Source: an uncultured beta proteobacterium
Lineage (GTDB): Bacteria > Pseudomonadota > Gammaproteobacteria > Burkholderiales > Burkholderiaceae_C
NCBI GenBank assembly: GCA_903909815.1
Contig: CAIVXG010000217.1
Span: 82,821-146,820, forward strand
Length of the DNA stretch: 64,000 nucleotides
Direction: 5' to 3'
Both the position numbers and the translations under genes were made by a program. Of this stretch, positions 9,998 through 20,468 are shown in pieces. Position 1 is the first letter of the stretch, and each line of letters starts with the position of its first letter. The notes below the pieces were generated by a model. The model searched no databases. It saw only the letters and a list, made by a program, of their open reading frames with translations, and was not told the DNA's origin.

Positions 9998-12223
9998 ATG
10001 ACACAACGCACCGCCCTCCATCGCCTGCAGGTCGCCACCGTGATGCAGCAGTTCATCGACTCCGAGGTGCTGCCCGGCACCGGCGTCAGCAGTGCCACTT
10101 TCTGGCAGGGCTTTGACGCCATCGTGGCGGACCTAGCACCCAAGAACCTGGCGCTGCTGGCCGAGCGCGACCGTCTGCAAAGCGAGATTGATGCCTGGCA
10201 CAAAGCGCATCCGGGACCGATCAAGAGCATGAAGGCGTATCGCAGATTTCTGGAGAAGATCGGCTACCTGGTGCCGGAGCCGGCGCAAGTGAAAACCACC
10301 ACCAAGAACGTGGACGCCGAACTCGCGGTGCAGGCCGGGCCCCAACTGGTGGTGCCAATCCTGAATGCGCGCTACGCGCTGAACGCGGCGAATGCGCGCT
10401 GGGGTTCGCTCTACGACGCGCTCTACGGCACCGACGTCATCTCTGAAGCCAATGGCTGTGAAAAAGGCAGTGGCTACAACGCCAAGCGTGGCGCTCAGGT
10501 GATAGCGTACGCGCGCCATGTGCTGGACCGCACGGCGCCGCTCAAGGGCGGCTCGCATCTGGACTCCACCGGCTACGCGGTGATGAATGGCAAGCTGGTG
10601 GTGACGCTCAAGAGCGGCAAGAGCGTGGAGTTGAAGAATGCCAAGCAGTTCATCGGCTACCAGGGCGATGCGACTGCGCCTTCGGGCGTGCTGCTGCTCA
10701 ATAATGGCCTGCATCTGGACCTGCGTATCGACCGTGGTCACTCCATCGGCGCCACCGACCCGGCCGGCGTGGCCGACCTGGTGGTGGAGGCAGCCCTGTC
10801 CACCATCCTCGATCTGGAAGACTCGGTCGCTGCCGTGGACGCCGACGACAAGGTGCTCGGGTACCGCAACTGGCTTGGCATCCTCAAGGGCACGCTCACC
10901 GAAGAGTTGAGCAAGGGCGGCAAGACCTTCACGCGCGGCCTCAATCCCGATCGTGTCTATACGGCAGCCAATGGAAATGCTGAAGTGCGCCTGCACGGTC
11001 GCGCCCTCATGTTCCTGCGCAACGTGGGTCACCTGATGACCAACCCCGCCATCCTCTACACCGATGCGTTGGGCGCCACGCGCGAGATTCCCGAAGGCAT
11101 CCTGGACGCCGTGGTCACCACCGCGATTGCGCTGCACGACCTGCAAGGCCACGGCCAAGACGGCATCCGCAACTCGCGCAAAGGCAGTGTTTACATCGTC
11201 AAACCCAAGATGCACGGCCCGGACGAAGTGGGCTTTGCGGCGGAACTGTTTGCGCGTGTGGAAAAGCTGCTTGGCCTGAGAGACTCCACCGTCAAGCTGG
11301 GCATCATGGACGAAGAGCGCCGCACCAGCGTGAACCTGAAGGCGGCAATAGCCGCCGCCAGCAGTCGCGTCGCCTTCATCAACACCGGCTTCCTGGACCG
11401 CACCGGCGACGAGATGCACACCTGCATGCACGCGGGCCCCGTGTTCCGCAAGGGCGACATGAAGAGCAGCGCCTGGATTCAGGCATACGAAAAAAACAAC
11501 GTGCTCGTGGGCCTGGCCTGCGGGTTGCGCGGCAAGGCTCAAATCGGCAAGGGCATGTGGGCCATGCCGGACCTGATGGCCGCCATGATGCAGCAGAAGA
11601 TCGCGCACCCGAAAGCTGGCGCCAACACCGCGTGGGTGCCCAGCCCCACCGGCGCCACGCTGCACGCGCTGCACTATCACCAGGTAAAGGTGTCGCAGGT
11701 GCAAAAGGACATGGAACAAGAGCAGGTCTTCATCGATCCGCAGCAACAGCGTGACGCGATCCTGAACGACCTGCTGCAGATCCCGGTGGTGAAAAAAGCC
11801 AAGTGGAGCGATGCCGAGCGCCAGCAGGAAATCGACAACAATGCCCAGGGCATCCTGGGCTATGTGGTGCGCTGGATCGACCAGGGCGTGGGCTGCTCCA
11901 AGGTGCCCGACATCCACAACATCGGCCTCATGGAGGACCGCGCCACGCTGCGTATCAGCAGCCAGCACATCGCCAATTGGCTGCTGCACGGCGTCGTGAC
12001 CAAGCCCCAGGTGCGCGCCAGCTTCAAGCGCATGGCCAAGGTGGTGGACAAGCAGAACGCCGCCGACCCGCTCTACAAGAACCTGAGCGGGAACTACTCA
12101 GGCGCAGCCTACCAGGCCGCCACCGACCTGGTGTTCAAGGGCTTGGAGCAGCCCAGCGGCTACACCGAGCCGCTGCTGCACGCGTGGAGGTTGAAGGTGA
12201 AGGCCGGGGCAGGCATGGCCTGA
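9998..12223 (+). CDS. glcB: Malate synthase G
   Basis: [81 protein letters not shown]. Confidence 0.95.
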   Translation: MTQRTALHRLQVATVMQQFIDSEVLPGTGVSSATFWQGFDAIVADLAPKNLALLAERDRLQSEIDAWHKAHPGPIKSMKAYRRFLEKIGYLVPEPAQVKTTTKNVDAELAVQAGPQLVVPILNARYALNAANARWGSLYDALYGTDVISEANGCEKGSGYNAKRGAQVIAYARHVLDRTAPLKGGSHLDSTGYAVMNGKLVVTLKSGKSVELKNAKQFIGYQGDATAPSGVLLLNNGLHLDLRIDRGHSIGATDPAGVADLVVEAALSTILDLEDSVAAVDADDKVLGYRNWLGILKGTLTEELSKGGKTFTRGLNPDRVYTAANGNAEVRLHGRALMFLRNVGHLMTNPAILYTDALGATREIPEGILDAVVTTAIALHDLQGHGQDGIRNSRKGSVYIVKPKMHGPDEVGFAAELFARVEKLLGLRDSTVKLGIMDEERRTSVNLKAAIAAASSRVAFINTGFLDRTGDEMHTCMHAGPVFRKGDMKSSAWIQAYEKNNVLVGLACGLRGKAQIGKGMWAMPDLMAAMMQQKIAHPKAGANTAWVPSPTGATLHALHYHQVKVSQVQKDMEQEQVFIDPQQQRDAILNDLLQIPVVKKAKWSDAERQQEIDNNAQGILGYVVRWIDQGVGCSKVPDIHNIGLMEDRATLRISSQHIANWLLHGVVTKPQVRASFKRMAKVVDKQNAADPLYKNLSGNYSGAAYQAATDLVFKGLEQPSGYTEPLLHAWRLKVKAGAGMA

Positions 12224-12246
12224 TGCTGGATTGACCCGGCTCGGGC

Positions 12247-12960
12247 TCAAAGTAGATGCGCGATCAAGGGAATCAACACGGACGCCAGCAGCACTTGCAG
12301 TCCGAGCGCCAGACCGGCATAGGCGCCGGCGTCCGGATGGACGTGCATGGCACGCGCCGCGCCGATGCCGTGCGACGCCGTGCCCAGCGCAAAGCCCCGC
12401 ACCTGAGCGGGCTTGATTCCCATGGCGTCGAACAGGTACTTGGCGCTGATCGCGCCAACCAGGCCGGTCAACACGGCAAACACCGCCGCCAACGCCGGGA
12501 TGCCGCCGAGTTGCTCGGCGATGCCCATGGCCACCGGCGCCGTGACCGATTTGGGCGCGAGCGAGCGCAGTAAGTCATCGGGCAGGCCCAACGCCCAGCC
12601 GATGGCCACGGCGCTGGCGCTGGCCGCCGCACCACCGGCCAAAGCCGCCAGCAGCAGCGGCCCGGCGCGTTGGCGCAGTTCTTCGCGCCGCTGCCAAAGC
12701 GGCCATGCCAGCGCCACCACCGCCGGCCCCAGTAGAAAATGAATGAACTGCGCGCCGGAGAAATAGCTGGGATAGGGTGTGCCACTCACCGTCAGCAGTG
12801 TCGCCAGCAGCAGCACGGTCCACAGCACCGGATTGGCCCAGGGCGCCTGATCCAGCCGCTGGTAGACGGCCTGCGCTAGCAGGTAGGTCAGCAGCGTCGC
12901 GGTCAAGCCGAACAGCGGCGTGGTTGAGAGGTAGACCCAGAGTTGCACGAAGTCCGTCAT
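12247..12960 (-). CDS. LrgB/CidB family membrane protein
   Basis: FLLGPAVVALAWPLW, LAPKSVTAPVAMGIAEQLGGIPALAAVFAVLTGLVG, GTASHGIGAARAM. Confidence 0.9.
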   Translation of the reverse strand: MTDFVQLWVYLSTTPLFGLTATLLTYLLAQAVYQRLDQAPWANPVLWTVLLLATLLTVSGTPYPSYFSGAQFIHFLLGPAVVALAWPLWQRREELRQRAGPLLLAALAGGAAASASAVAIGWALGLPDDLLRSLAPKSVTAPVAMGIAEQLGGIPALAAVFAVLTGLVGAISAKYLFDAMGIKPAQVRGFALGTASHGIGAARAMHVHPDAGAYAGLALGLQVLLASVLIPLIAHLL

Positions 12961-12970
12961 GTCGGCATCT

Positions 12971-13339
12971 TCAAGCGTCGGGGGAAGTGCTGGTGCGAGG
13001 CAGCGCCGCGCGCAGCACCAGGGCCGTGACGATCAGCCCGATCCAGGTCGACAGCACCAAAGCCACCGCCAAGCGAACGCCGTACTGCGAGAGCAGCGCC
13101 ATGTGCGTCATGACACCGACCCCCACCGGCACGAACAGCAGCGACAAGTGCGCCAGCAGCGCATCCGCGACTGTGCCCACGCTTTCGCGCACCGCCTGCC
13201 AGCGCAGCAGGCCCACCAGCATCAGCATGCCAAGCACCGGCCCTGGCAGGCCCAGATGGGCGAGTCGGGTCAGGGCTTCTCCCGCAGACTGGCACAGCAG
13301 CAGCCAGGTCAGACCGGTGAGCAAGGGCGACGCTTTCAT
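12971..13339 (-). CDS. CidA/LrgA family membrane protein
   Basis: GLPGPVLGMLMLVGLL, LLAHLSLLFVPVGVGVMTHMALL; next to LrgB gene. Confidence 0.85.
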   Translation of the reverse strand: MKASPLLTGLTWLLLCQSAGEALTRLAHLGLPGPVLGMLMLVGLLRWQAVRESVGTVADALLAHLSLLFVPVGVGVMTHMALLSQYGVRLAVALVLSTWIGLIVTALVLRAALPRTSTSPDA

Positions 13340-13356
13340 GGCGCCTATTATGTTGG

Positions 13357-13809
13357 CTAATGCTCGCGCACCAGCAGCAGCGAGCAGGTGGCGATGCGCA
13401 CCAGGTTCTCGGCCACGCTGCCCACCAGCAGGCGCTCGAAGCCGCGCCGCCCGTGGGTGCCGACGACGATCAGATCCGCGCCCCATTGCACTGCGGCGTC
13501 GGCGATCATTTCTGCCACGCGCCGCTTCGTGGATTCGATCAGCTGTCGCTCGGCCGTGCAGCCGGCCGCAGCCGCCTTGGCCTGCGCCTGGTCCAGCAGT
13601 GCGTTGGCAGCTGTCCTCATCTCTTTCTTGACGAGGTCGATGTCGATGTAGCTGCCAAGCCCCATGCCGTGCTGGTCCAGTGGCGCTTCGTCCACGGCCG
13701 TGGCAATGCACAGGCTGGCGCCTTGCACGCGTGCCAGCGCGATGGCTTCGTCCAGCGCCTTTTGCGCGGTGCTGCTGTTGTCGATGGCGACAAGGATTTT
13801 CTTGCTCAT
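13357..13809 (-). CDS. Universal stress protein (UspA family)
   Basis: [50 protein letters not shown]. Confidence 0.9.
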   Translation of the reverse strand: MSKKILVAIDNSSTAQKALDEAIALARVQGASLCIATAVDEAPLDQHGMGLGSYIDIDLVKKEMRTAANALLDQAQAKAAAAGCTAERQLIESTKRRVAEMIADAAVQWGADLIVVGTHGRRGFERLLVGSVAENLVRIATCSLLLVREH

Positions 13810-13827
13810 AAATGGTTCTCCGGAAAT

Positions 13828-15489
13828 TTATTTGACGACCAGCAGCGTGAACGGGAACACGTAGGCCTGCAGCGTCACGAAGATGCCGACCAGGCAGGCC
13901 AGGGCCAGTGAATGGAAGAACACGTAGCGCAGGATGTCGCCTTCGTGGTTGAACCAGCGCGTGGCCGTGGACGCGACCACGATCGATTGCGCGTCGATCA
14001 TCTTGCCCATCACGCCGCCCGAGCTGTTGGCCGCGCCCATCAGGTTCGGCGACAGGCCGAGCTGGTCTGCGGCGACTTTCTGCATGCCGCCGAAGAGCAC
14101 GTTGGAGGCCGTGTCCGAACCCGTCATCGCCACGCCAATCCAGCCCATCAGCGTGCCGAAGAAGGGGTAGAACACGCCGCTGTTGGCAAAGGCCAAGCCA
14201 AGCGTGGTATCGGTGCCCGAGTAGCGCGTGAGCGTGCCCAGACCCAGCATCAGCACGATGGTCATGAGCGAATAGCGCACCAGCCAGAAAGTGCGACCGA
14301 AGGTGGCGACGATTTCCGTGGGTTTGTACTTCATGACAAAGGCGCCGACGATGGCTGCCAGCAGGATCCCGGTGCCGGTGGCAGAGAGCAGACCCAGCAC
14401 ATAGACGGCGCCTTCCTTGGTTGGCTTCACCACCACCGGCGGCATTTTTTCAATCAGGTTGTGCAGGCCGGCCATCGGGAACGAGGGCGCGTAGATGCCG
14501 TTGAGCCAGGTCTTCACCGACGGCAGGCCCCAGACGAAGACGAACACCGTCAGGATCAGCCACGGGGTCCAGGCGCGAACCAGTTCGGCGCGCGTGTAGT
14601 GCACCGCAGGCAGCGCCGCCTTGGCTTCGCCGCCGTTGCTCTCGTGGCCTTTCAGATTGGGCGAGGTCCAGATCTTTTTGGGCTGCCAGACGCGCAGGAA
14701 CAGCACCAGGGATATCATGGAAACGATGGCCGCGATGATGTCCACGAGCTCCGGACCGATGAAGTTGGACACCAGGTATTGCGGGATGGCAAATGACAGG
14801 CCTGTGACCAGAATGGCTGGCCAGATTTCCATCATCGCCTTGCGCCCGGCAAAGGCCCAGATCAGCCAGAACGGCACCAGCAGCGAGAAGAACGGCAGTT
14901 GGCGCCCGATCATGGCCGTTACCGCCATCAGGTCGTAGCCGTGCACCTTGGCCAGCGTGATCACGGGCGTGCCCAGGGCGCCGAACGCCACGGGTGCGGT
15001 GTTGGCGATCAGGCTCAGGCCCGACGCTGCCAGCGGAGAAAAGCCCAGGCCGATCAGGATGCCGGCGGTGACCGCCACCGGCGTGCCAAAACCCGCTGCG
15101 CCCTCGAAGAAGGCGCCGAAGCAAAAGGCGATCAGCAGCAACTGCAGCCGCCGGTCGTCGGTAATGCCCGAGAGCGAAGCCTGCAGCACCTTGAAGCTGC
15201 CGTTCTGCTCGGCCAGCTGCTGCAAAAAGATGATGTTGAGCACGATCCAGCCAATCGGCAGAAGTCCTGTGAAACCGCCGTACAGCGCCGCCGTCCCCGC
15301 CATCTCCGCGGGCATGCCGTAAGCGAACACGGCCACCAGCACTGCGGCCAGCAGACCGAGCGCAGCGGCGATGTGCGCCTTGATGTGCAGAAAGCCCAGA
15401 CAGACCAGCATCACCACCACCGGCACTGCGGCCAGGGCAGTGGACAAAACCATGTTCCCCAGCGGGTCGTAAACCTGTTGCCAAACCAT
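13828..15489 (-). CDS. lctP: L-lactate permease (LctP family)
   Basis: EGAAGFGTPVAVTAGILIGLGFSPLAASGLSLIANTAPVAFGALGTPV and GSDTASNVLFGGMQ; start at 15489 fits AGGAG spacing better than 15495. Confidence 0.9.
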   Translation of the reverse strand: MVWQQVYDPLGNMVLSTALAAVPVVVMLVCLGFLHIKAHIAAALGLLAAVLVAVFAYGMPAEMAGTAALYGGFTGLLPIGWIVLNIIFLQQLAEQNGSFKVLQASLSGITDDRRLQLLLIAFCFGAFFEGAAGFGTPVAVTAGILIGLGFSPLAASGLSLIANTAPVAFGALGTPVITLAKVHGYDLMAVTAMIGRQLPFFSLLVPFWLIWAFAGRKAMMEIWPAILVTGLSFAIPQYLVSNFIGPELVDIIAAIVSMISLVLFLRVWQPKKIWTSPNLKGHESNGGEAKAALPAVHYTRAELVRAWTPWLILTVFVFVWGLPSVKTWLNGIYAPSFPMAGLHNLIEKMPPVVVKPTKEGAVYVLGLLSATGTGILLAAIVGAFVMKYKPTEIVATFGRTFWLVRYSLMTIVLMLGLGTLTRYSGTDTTLGLAFANSGVFYPFFGTLMGWIGVAMTGSDTASNVLFGGMQKVAADQLGLSPNLMGAANSSGGVMGKMIDAQSIVVASTATRWFNHEGDILRYVFFHSLALACLVGIFVTLQAYVFPFTLLVVK

Positions 15490-15566
15490 AACCATCTCCT
15501 TAAAAAGTAATGAATTTCACACGGCGCGAGGCAGCCCGAGCCACCCACGCGCAAGCCTGCAGCGCA

Positions 15567-18350
15567 TCAACATGTCATGGCGTCATCCTCCCGCGTGCAC
15601 TCTTCCAGCAAGTAGGCAATCGAGCGATAAGGTCGTCCGGTCTCGGCGGTCAGCCCGATTTCGCAGGTCCGGTTCGTGGACACGCCGGCGCAGCAATTCT
15701 TCGGCAGGGCGTCGTGCAGCTTGCGCAGCGCGTGCGCGTTGAGTTCGGGGACGACAAAGCCGCGGTCGCCGCCAAAGCCGCAGCAGGTGACACCGGCGGG
15801 TTCGACGATTTCCGTGACGCAAGCCTCGAGCACGCCACGCAACTTGGCGTCGGACGCCGTGCGGCGCACACTGCAATTGATGTGCAGCGCGATCGGTCCC
15901 GGTTGGCGCCGGATGTGCAGGCGCGGCAGCAGCGCGTCAAACGCGAACTCGTGAAAATCCAGCAGCGTCAAACGACCCGCCAGTATTTTTTGCATGCGCA
16001 CGGAGCAGGTGCTGGCGTCCATGATCACGGGGTGGTAACCGCCCTGGCCGTCGTCCGCGGCCTGCAGCAGTGCCTGCGTCACGGACTGCGCCATTTGCTC
16101 CGCCTCTTCGGCCATGCCCTTGCTCGCCATCATCTGGCCGCAGCACAGCTTGTCAAAGCCCTGCGGCAGGATGGGCGCGTAACCGGCGCGCACCAGCAGC
16201 TCCGTGATGACCTCGGGCAGCGTCGCTTCTTCGGCGCTGTTGGCGCCGAAGATACGGCCGCCACAGGCCGGGAAATACACCACGGGGTCGCCGCCGCCGG
16301 CGTAGGCCGAGGGTCGCTTGCCCGCCTGCGGCATGCCGCGCTTCCACGCGCCGCCCGAGAGCTTGGCCACCAGGCCCTCGCCGATCACGCTGGACGCCAC
16401 GTGCCCCAGTTGCAATCCGATGCGCGACGCGCTGGCCAGCTTGCCGAAATTGCCCGCGGTCCATTGCGCGAGCTTGTGCGAGGCGCTGCCCATGCCGCGG
16501 CCGCGCAACAATCGTGTGAGCTCGCCGGTGTCGATGCCCACCGGGCAGGCGGTGGAGCACAGGCCGCAGCCGGCGCAGGTGTCCAGTCCGTAGTAGGCGA
16601 AATCGGCCTCGACGTCAGCCGCACTTTCGCCTGCGGCGGCGCGCCTGGAGAGCTCGCGCCAGCTGACGATGCGCTGGCGCGGCGAGAGCGTGAGCCGGTG
16701 CGAGGGGCACAGCGGTTCGCAAAAACCGCATTCGATGCAGCGGTCCACCAGCGCCTCGGCGGCAGGCATGGGCTTGAGGTGCAACAGGTGCGCCTGCGGG
16801 TCGTCGTTCAGGATCACGCCTGGATTGAGCAGGTCCTGCGGATCGAACAGGCGCTTGATGCGCCGCATCAGGTTTGTCGCTTGCGTGCCCCATTCCTTTT
16901 CGACAAAGGGCGCCATGTTGCGACCCGTGCCGTGCTCGGCCTTGAGCGATCCGTCGTACTTGCGCACCACCAGCTCACAGACGTCGTCCATGAAGCGCGC
17001 GTAGCGCTGCACCTCGGCGTCATCGGAGAAATCCTGTGTGAACACGAAGTGCAGATTGCCTTCGAGCGCGTGGCCGAAGATGATGCCCTCGCTGTAGCCA
17101 TGGGAGAGCATCAGCGACTGCAGGTCCAGCGTGGCACGGGCCAGGTGGGCGATGGGCACGGCGACATCCTCGATGATGACCGTGGTGCCGGTGCGGCGCA
17201 TCGCGCCCACCGAAGGGAAGGTTCCCTTGCGCACTTTCCAATACAGCTCGCAAGTGGCCGGGTCGGTGGAAAACGCCGCCGGCTCGATGGTGTCAATGCC
17301 GGCCAGCGCGCCCAGCGCGGCGTCCATGCGCAGTTGCAGCGCAGCGGTTGTCTGCGCCCGCACCTCGATCAGCAGGGCCGCCGCTGCGTCACCCAAGCCG
17401 CGTATCACCCCAGGCATCGCCGGCTTGTCCTGCACCGAGCGCAAGGCAGGACGGTCCAGCAGCTCGACTGCGGACACCGGCTCGTGCTTCAGGCGTATCA
17501 CGGCCTGGCAGGCGATCTCGATGTCGGGAAAAAACACCAGCGCACTGGCCTTGCACGGGTCTTCGACCACAGTGTTCAGGCTGATGCGCGACATGAAGCC
17601 CAGCGTTCCTTCAGAGCCGATCATCAGGTGCGCCAGGATCTCGATCGGGTCTTCAAAGTCGATCAGCGCGTTCAGGCTGTAGCCCGTGGTGTTCTTGATC
17701 TGGTACTTGTGGCGGATGCGCTGCGCCAGCGCTTCGTCGGCCCGCGTCGTCTCTCCCAGGCGCTGCAACTCGTCCAGCAGGCTGGCATGGCTCTGGCGAA
17801 ATCGTGCAACGCTGGACGCGTCTTCGGTGTCGAGCAGCGCGCCGTCGGCCAGCACGAGGCGCATGCCGGCAAGCGTGCGGTAGCTGTTTTGCGCCGTGCC
17901 GCAGCACATGCCGGAGGCGTTGTTGGCCGCGATGCCGCCGATCTTGCAGGCGTTGATGGAAGCCGGGTCCGGGCCGATCTTGCGCCCGAACGGCGCCAGC
18001 CGGTAGTTGACTTCGCCGCCGATGATGCCGGGGCCGACGCGCACGACGGCGCCGTCCTGCAGGATGTCGCAGCCGGAAAATCCCTCGCCGATCAGCGCCA
18101 GCACGCTGTCGGTCACGGCCTGGCCCGACAGGCTGGTGCCCGCAGCGCGGAAGGTGACCGGACGTCCGTGTTCGCGCGCGGCCAGCAGCAGCGCCTGCAC
18201 CTCCTCCTCGCTTTCGACCACGGCGATGACTTCGGGCGTCAGGCGGTAGAAGCTGGCGTCGGTGCCGTACGCGAGACGCCGCAGCGGGTCGGTGATGACC
18301 TGGTGCGCGGGCAGGATGGCACAGAGCGCCGCGATCAGATCACTCATCAT
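15567..18350 (-). CDS. dld: FAD/Fe-S D-lactate dehydrogenase (quinone type; FAD_binding_4 + 4Fe4S + CCG domains)
   Basis: VTFRAAGTSLSGQAVTDSVL, CIECGFCEPLCPS, CAGCGLCSTACPVGIDTGEL, CCGFGGDRGF. Confidence 0.85.
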   Translation of the reverse strand: MMSDLIAALCAILPAHQVITDPLRRLAYGTDASFYRLTPEVIAVVESEEEVQALLLAAREHGRPVTFRAAGTSLSGQAVTDSVLALIGEGFSGCDILQDGAVVRVGPGIIGGEVNYRLAPFGRKIGPDPASINACKIGGIAANNASGMCCGTAQNSYRTLAGMRLVLADGALLDTEDASSVARFRQSHASLLDELQRLGETTRADEALAQRIRHKYQIKNTTGYSLNALIDFEDPIEILAHLMIGSEGTLGFMSRISLNTVVEDPCKASALVFFPDIEIACQAVIRLKHEPVSAVELLDRPALRSVQDKPAMPGVIRGLGDAAAALLIEVRAQTTAALQLRMDAALGALAGIDTIEPAAFSTDPATCELYWKVRKGTFPSVGAMRRTGTTVIIEDVAVPIAHLARATLDLQSLMLSHGYSEGIIFGHALEGNLHFVFTQDFSDDAEVQRYARFMDDVCELVVRKYDGSLKAEHGTGRNMAPFVEKEWGTQATNLMRRIKRLFDPQDLLNPGVILNDDPQAHLLHLKPMPAAEALVDRCIECGFCEPLCPSHRLTLSPRQRIVSWRELSRRAAAGESAADVEADFAYYGLDTCAGCGLCSTACPVGIDTGELTRLLRGRGMGSASHKLAQWTAGNFGKLASASRIGLQLGHVASSVIGEGLVAKLSGGAWKRGMPQAGKRPSAYAGGGDPVVYFPACGGRIFGANSAEEATLPEVITELLVRAGYAPILPQGFDKLCCGQMMASKGMAEEAEQMAQSVTQALLQAADDGQGGYHPVIMDASTCSVRMQKILAGRLTLLDFHEFAFDALLPRLHIRRQPGPIALHINCSVRRTASDAKLRGVLEACVTEIVEPAGVTCCGFGGDRGFVVPELNAHALRKLHDALPKNCCAGVSTNRTCEIGLTAETGRPYRSIAYLLEECTREDDAMTC

Positions 18351-19776
18351 TTCGCTCCCTGAGCAGGTCGCGCAGGCGTTTTGGCGCCGGCACCAGCGGC
18401 GTACGGCTACGTGTCCAGGCGCCCTGATCCGTGGGCGACAGCGCGCGCCCCCGGCTCATGAACCAGGACGCCAGCCGGTACAGACCCAGGCGGCTGTAGA
18501 CCTGCGCCCACACGCCCCAGATCGTGCTGTCGATGCGCGTGCGCGCCGCGCCGCTGCCGCGCAGCGTGGCGTCTTCGCCCTCGGGGCGGGCCATGGCCTC
18601 GTTGCGCAACCGCACCAGGATGTCGGGAATCGGAATCTTCACCGGACACACTTCCGAGCAGGCGCCGCACAGCGTCGAGGCAAAGGCCAGCGGATAGGTG
18701 GACTCCAGCCCCAGCATGTGGGGCGAGATGATCGCGCCGATGGGTCCCGGATAGGTCGTGCCGTAGGCGTGTCCTCCTATGCGCGCGTACACCGGGCAGT
18801 GGTTCATGCAGGCACCGCAACGTATGCACTGCAGCGTGGCGCGCAACTCCTCGTCGGCGTAGGCCTGGGTACGGCCGTTGTCGAGCAGGATCAGGTGCAC
18901 TTCCTCGGGCCCGTCCAACTCGTCTCTTTGGCGCGGGGCGCTGATCATGTTCACGTAGGTCGTGATGTTCTGGCCCGTGGCCGAGCGCGGCAGCAGGCTC
19001 AGCAGTGGCACCAGATGCTCCAGCTTCTCGACCACCTTCTCGATGCCGGTGATGGCGATGTGCACGCGCGGCACCGTGGTGCACAGACGGCCGTTGCCCT
19101 CGTTCTCCACCAGGCACAGTGTGCCGGTCTCGGCCACCATGAAGTTCACGCCCGACAGGCCGATGTCGGCCGCGGCAAACTTGGCGCGCAGCACGCGCCG
19201 GCCGATGGCGATCAACGCATCCACGTCGTCGGTGTAGGCCACGCCCGGGATTTCTTTGGCGAAGAGCGCGGCGATCTCCTGTTTGGTCTTGTGGATCGCC
19301 GGCATGATGATGTGCGAAGGTGCTTCGCCGGCGAGTTGCACGATGTACTCGCCCATGTCGGACTCCAGGGCCTCGATACCGGCGGCCTGCATCGCGTGGT
19401 TGAATCCCACCTCCTCGCTCACCATGGACTTGCCCTTGACGATGGTCTTGGCATTCACCCGGCGCGCGATGCTCAGCGCGATGGCGTTGGCCGCGTCGGC
19501 GTCCTGCGCCCAGTGCACCTGGATGCCGCGCGCCGTGAGCTTGTGCTCCAACTGCTCCAGCAGCCGGGGCAGGTTGGCCAGGCTGTAGCGACGAATATGG
19601 GCACCCAGTTCGCGCAGACCCTGCAGCTCTTCCTGGTCGGGAAACTGTCCCCGCCGCTTGGCCTGCAGAAAGTCCATGGCACCGCGAAAGTTCTTGCGCT
19701 GCGCCGGGTCGTCCAGCACGGCCTTGCTGCGCGCCTTGAAGTCGTCCAGGGCGTGGATAGGAATCACCTTGGTCAT
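18340..19776 (-). CDS. lutB: L-lactate utilization iron-sulfur protein LutB (LldF)
   Basis: KGKSMVSEEVGFN, CIRCGACMNHCPVYARIGGHAYGTTYPGPIGAI, CGACSEVCPVKIPI. Confidence 0.9.
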   Translation of the reverse strand: MTKVIPIHALDDFKARSKAVLDDPAQRKNFRGAMDFLQAKRRGQFPDQEELQGLRELGAHIRRYSLANLPRLLEQLEHKLTARGIQVHWAQDADAANAIALSIARRVNAKTIVKGKSMVSEEVGFNHAMQAAGIEALESDMGEYIVQLAGEAPSHIIMPAIHKTKQEIAALFAKEIPGVAYTDDVDALIAIGRRVLRAKFAAADIGLSGVNFMVAETGTLCLVENEGNGRLCTTVPRVHIAITGIEKVVEKLEHLVPLLSLLPRSATGQNITTYVNMISAPRQRDELDGPEEVHLILLDNGRTQAYADEELRATLQCIRCGACMNHCPVYARIGGHAYGTTYPGPIGAIISPHMLGLESTYPLAFASTLCGACSEVCPVKIPIPDILVRLRNEAMARPEGEDATLRGSGAARTRIDSTIWGVWAQVYSRLGLYRLASWFMSRGRALSPTDQGAWTRSRTPLVPAPKRLRDLLRERNDE

Positions 19777-20468
19777 GGCTGCACCTCCAAGCCGTGGCGT
19801 AGCAGCACCACCAGTTCGCGCGGACCGTGTGCGCCGTAGGCCAGGGTCTGCTGGATGTCGGCGGTCTTGGACGGCCCGCTGATCAGCAGCGCATTGGTTG
19901 GCATACGGTGGGACCAACCCTCGGCCGTGAAGGCGCTTTCCATGTCGGCGTGGATCGTGTCCACATCGAGCAGCACGAAGTGGATGGGCGGCACCAGCGA
20001 CATGAGCCGCGGCTCGCGCGCGTCAGGCCAGAGGATCAGGCTGCCGGTTTCTGCGATCGCGCTTCTGGCCAGCGTGAGCGAGGCGTCGATGCCGTCGAAC
20101 AGTTGCTGGCGCCAGGCCGCGCTGGGCTGGGTGTAGCGGCACAGTGCCAGAGCGTCGACCGGTTTCGCTTGGCGTTGCCCGTGACGCTGCTCGAGCTCGT
20201 CGCCGTGCGCCGCGCCCGCGCCGATGAGCAACTGGCGCACGCCCTTGGCAGCGGCCAGGCGCAGCAGCAGGTCCGCCCAGTCGCTGTGCGTGGTGTCGTG
20301 CACCTGGGTTTTCACGGCCTGCATGGCGGCGCGCAGCCGCGCCACGCGCTGCCCCTGGGGTTCGGTACGGCGCTGCGCGGCGTACCAGGAACTGACGTCG
20401 GGGGAAGTTGGCGTTTGTGTGATGCTTGTGGCGCGCAGCCGCGCCAGGATGGCGTCTCGGGCGCTCAT
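19773..20468 (-). CDS. lutC: L-lactate utilization protein LutC (LldG)
   Basis: ETGSLILWPDAREPRLMSLVPPIHFVLLDVDTI and SGPSKTADIQQTLAYGAHGPRELVVLL. Confidence 0.9.
   Translation of the reverse strand: MSARDAILARLRATSITQTPTSPDVSSWYAAQRRTEPQGQRVARLRAAMQAVKTQVHDTTHSDWADLLLRLAAAKGVRQLLIGAGAAHGDELEQRHGQRQAKPVDALALCRYTQPSAAWRQQLFDGIDASLTLARSAIAETGSLILWPDAREPRLMSLVPPIHFVLLDVDTIHADMESAFTAEGWSHRMPTNALLISGPSKTADIQQTLAYGAHGPRELVVLLRHGLEVQP

Noticed and set aside
10133-11989. 618-aa minus-strand ORF opposite glcB
   Set aside because: Shadow ORF; glcB frame has complete malate synthase G motifs
15510-18362. 950-aa plus-strand ORF opposite dld
   Set aside because: Antisense shadow of a clearly motif-rich dehydrogenase; composition typical of non-coding frames
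18262-19839. 525-aa plus-strand ORF opposite lutB
   Set aside because: Shadow ORF of lutB; same length reflects codon bias, not a gene
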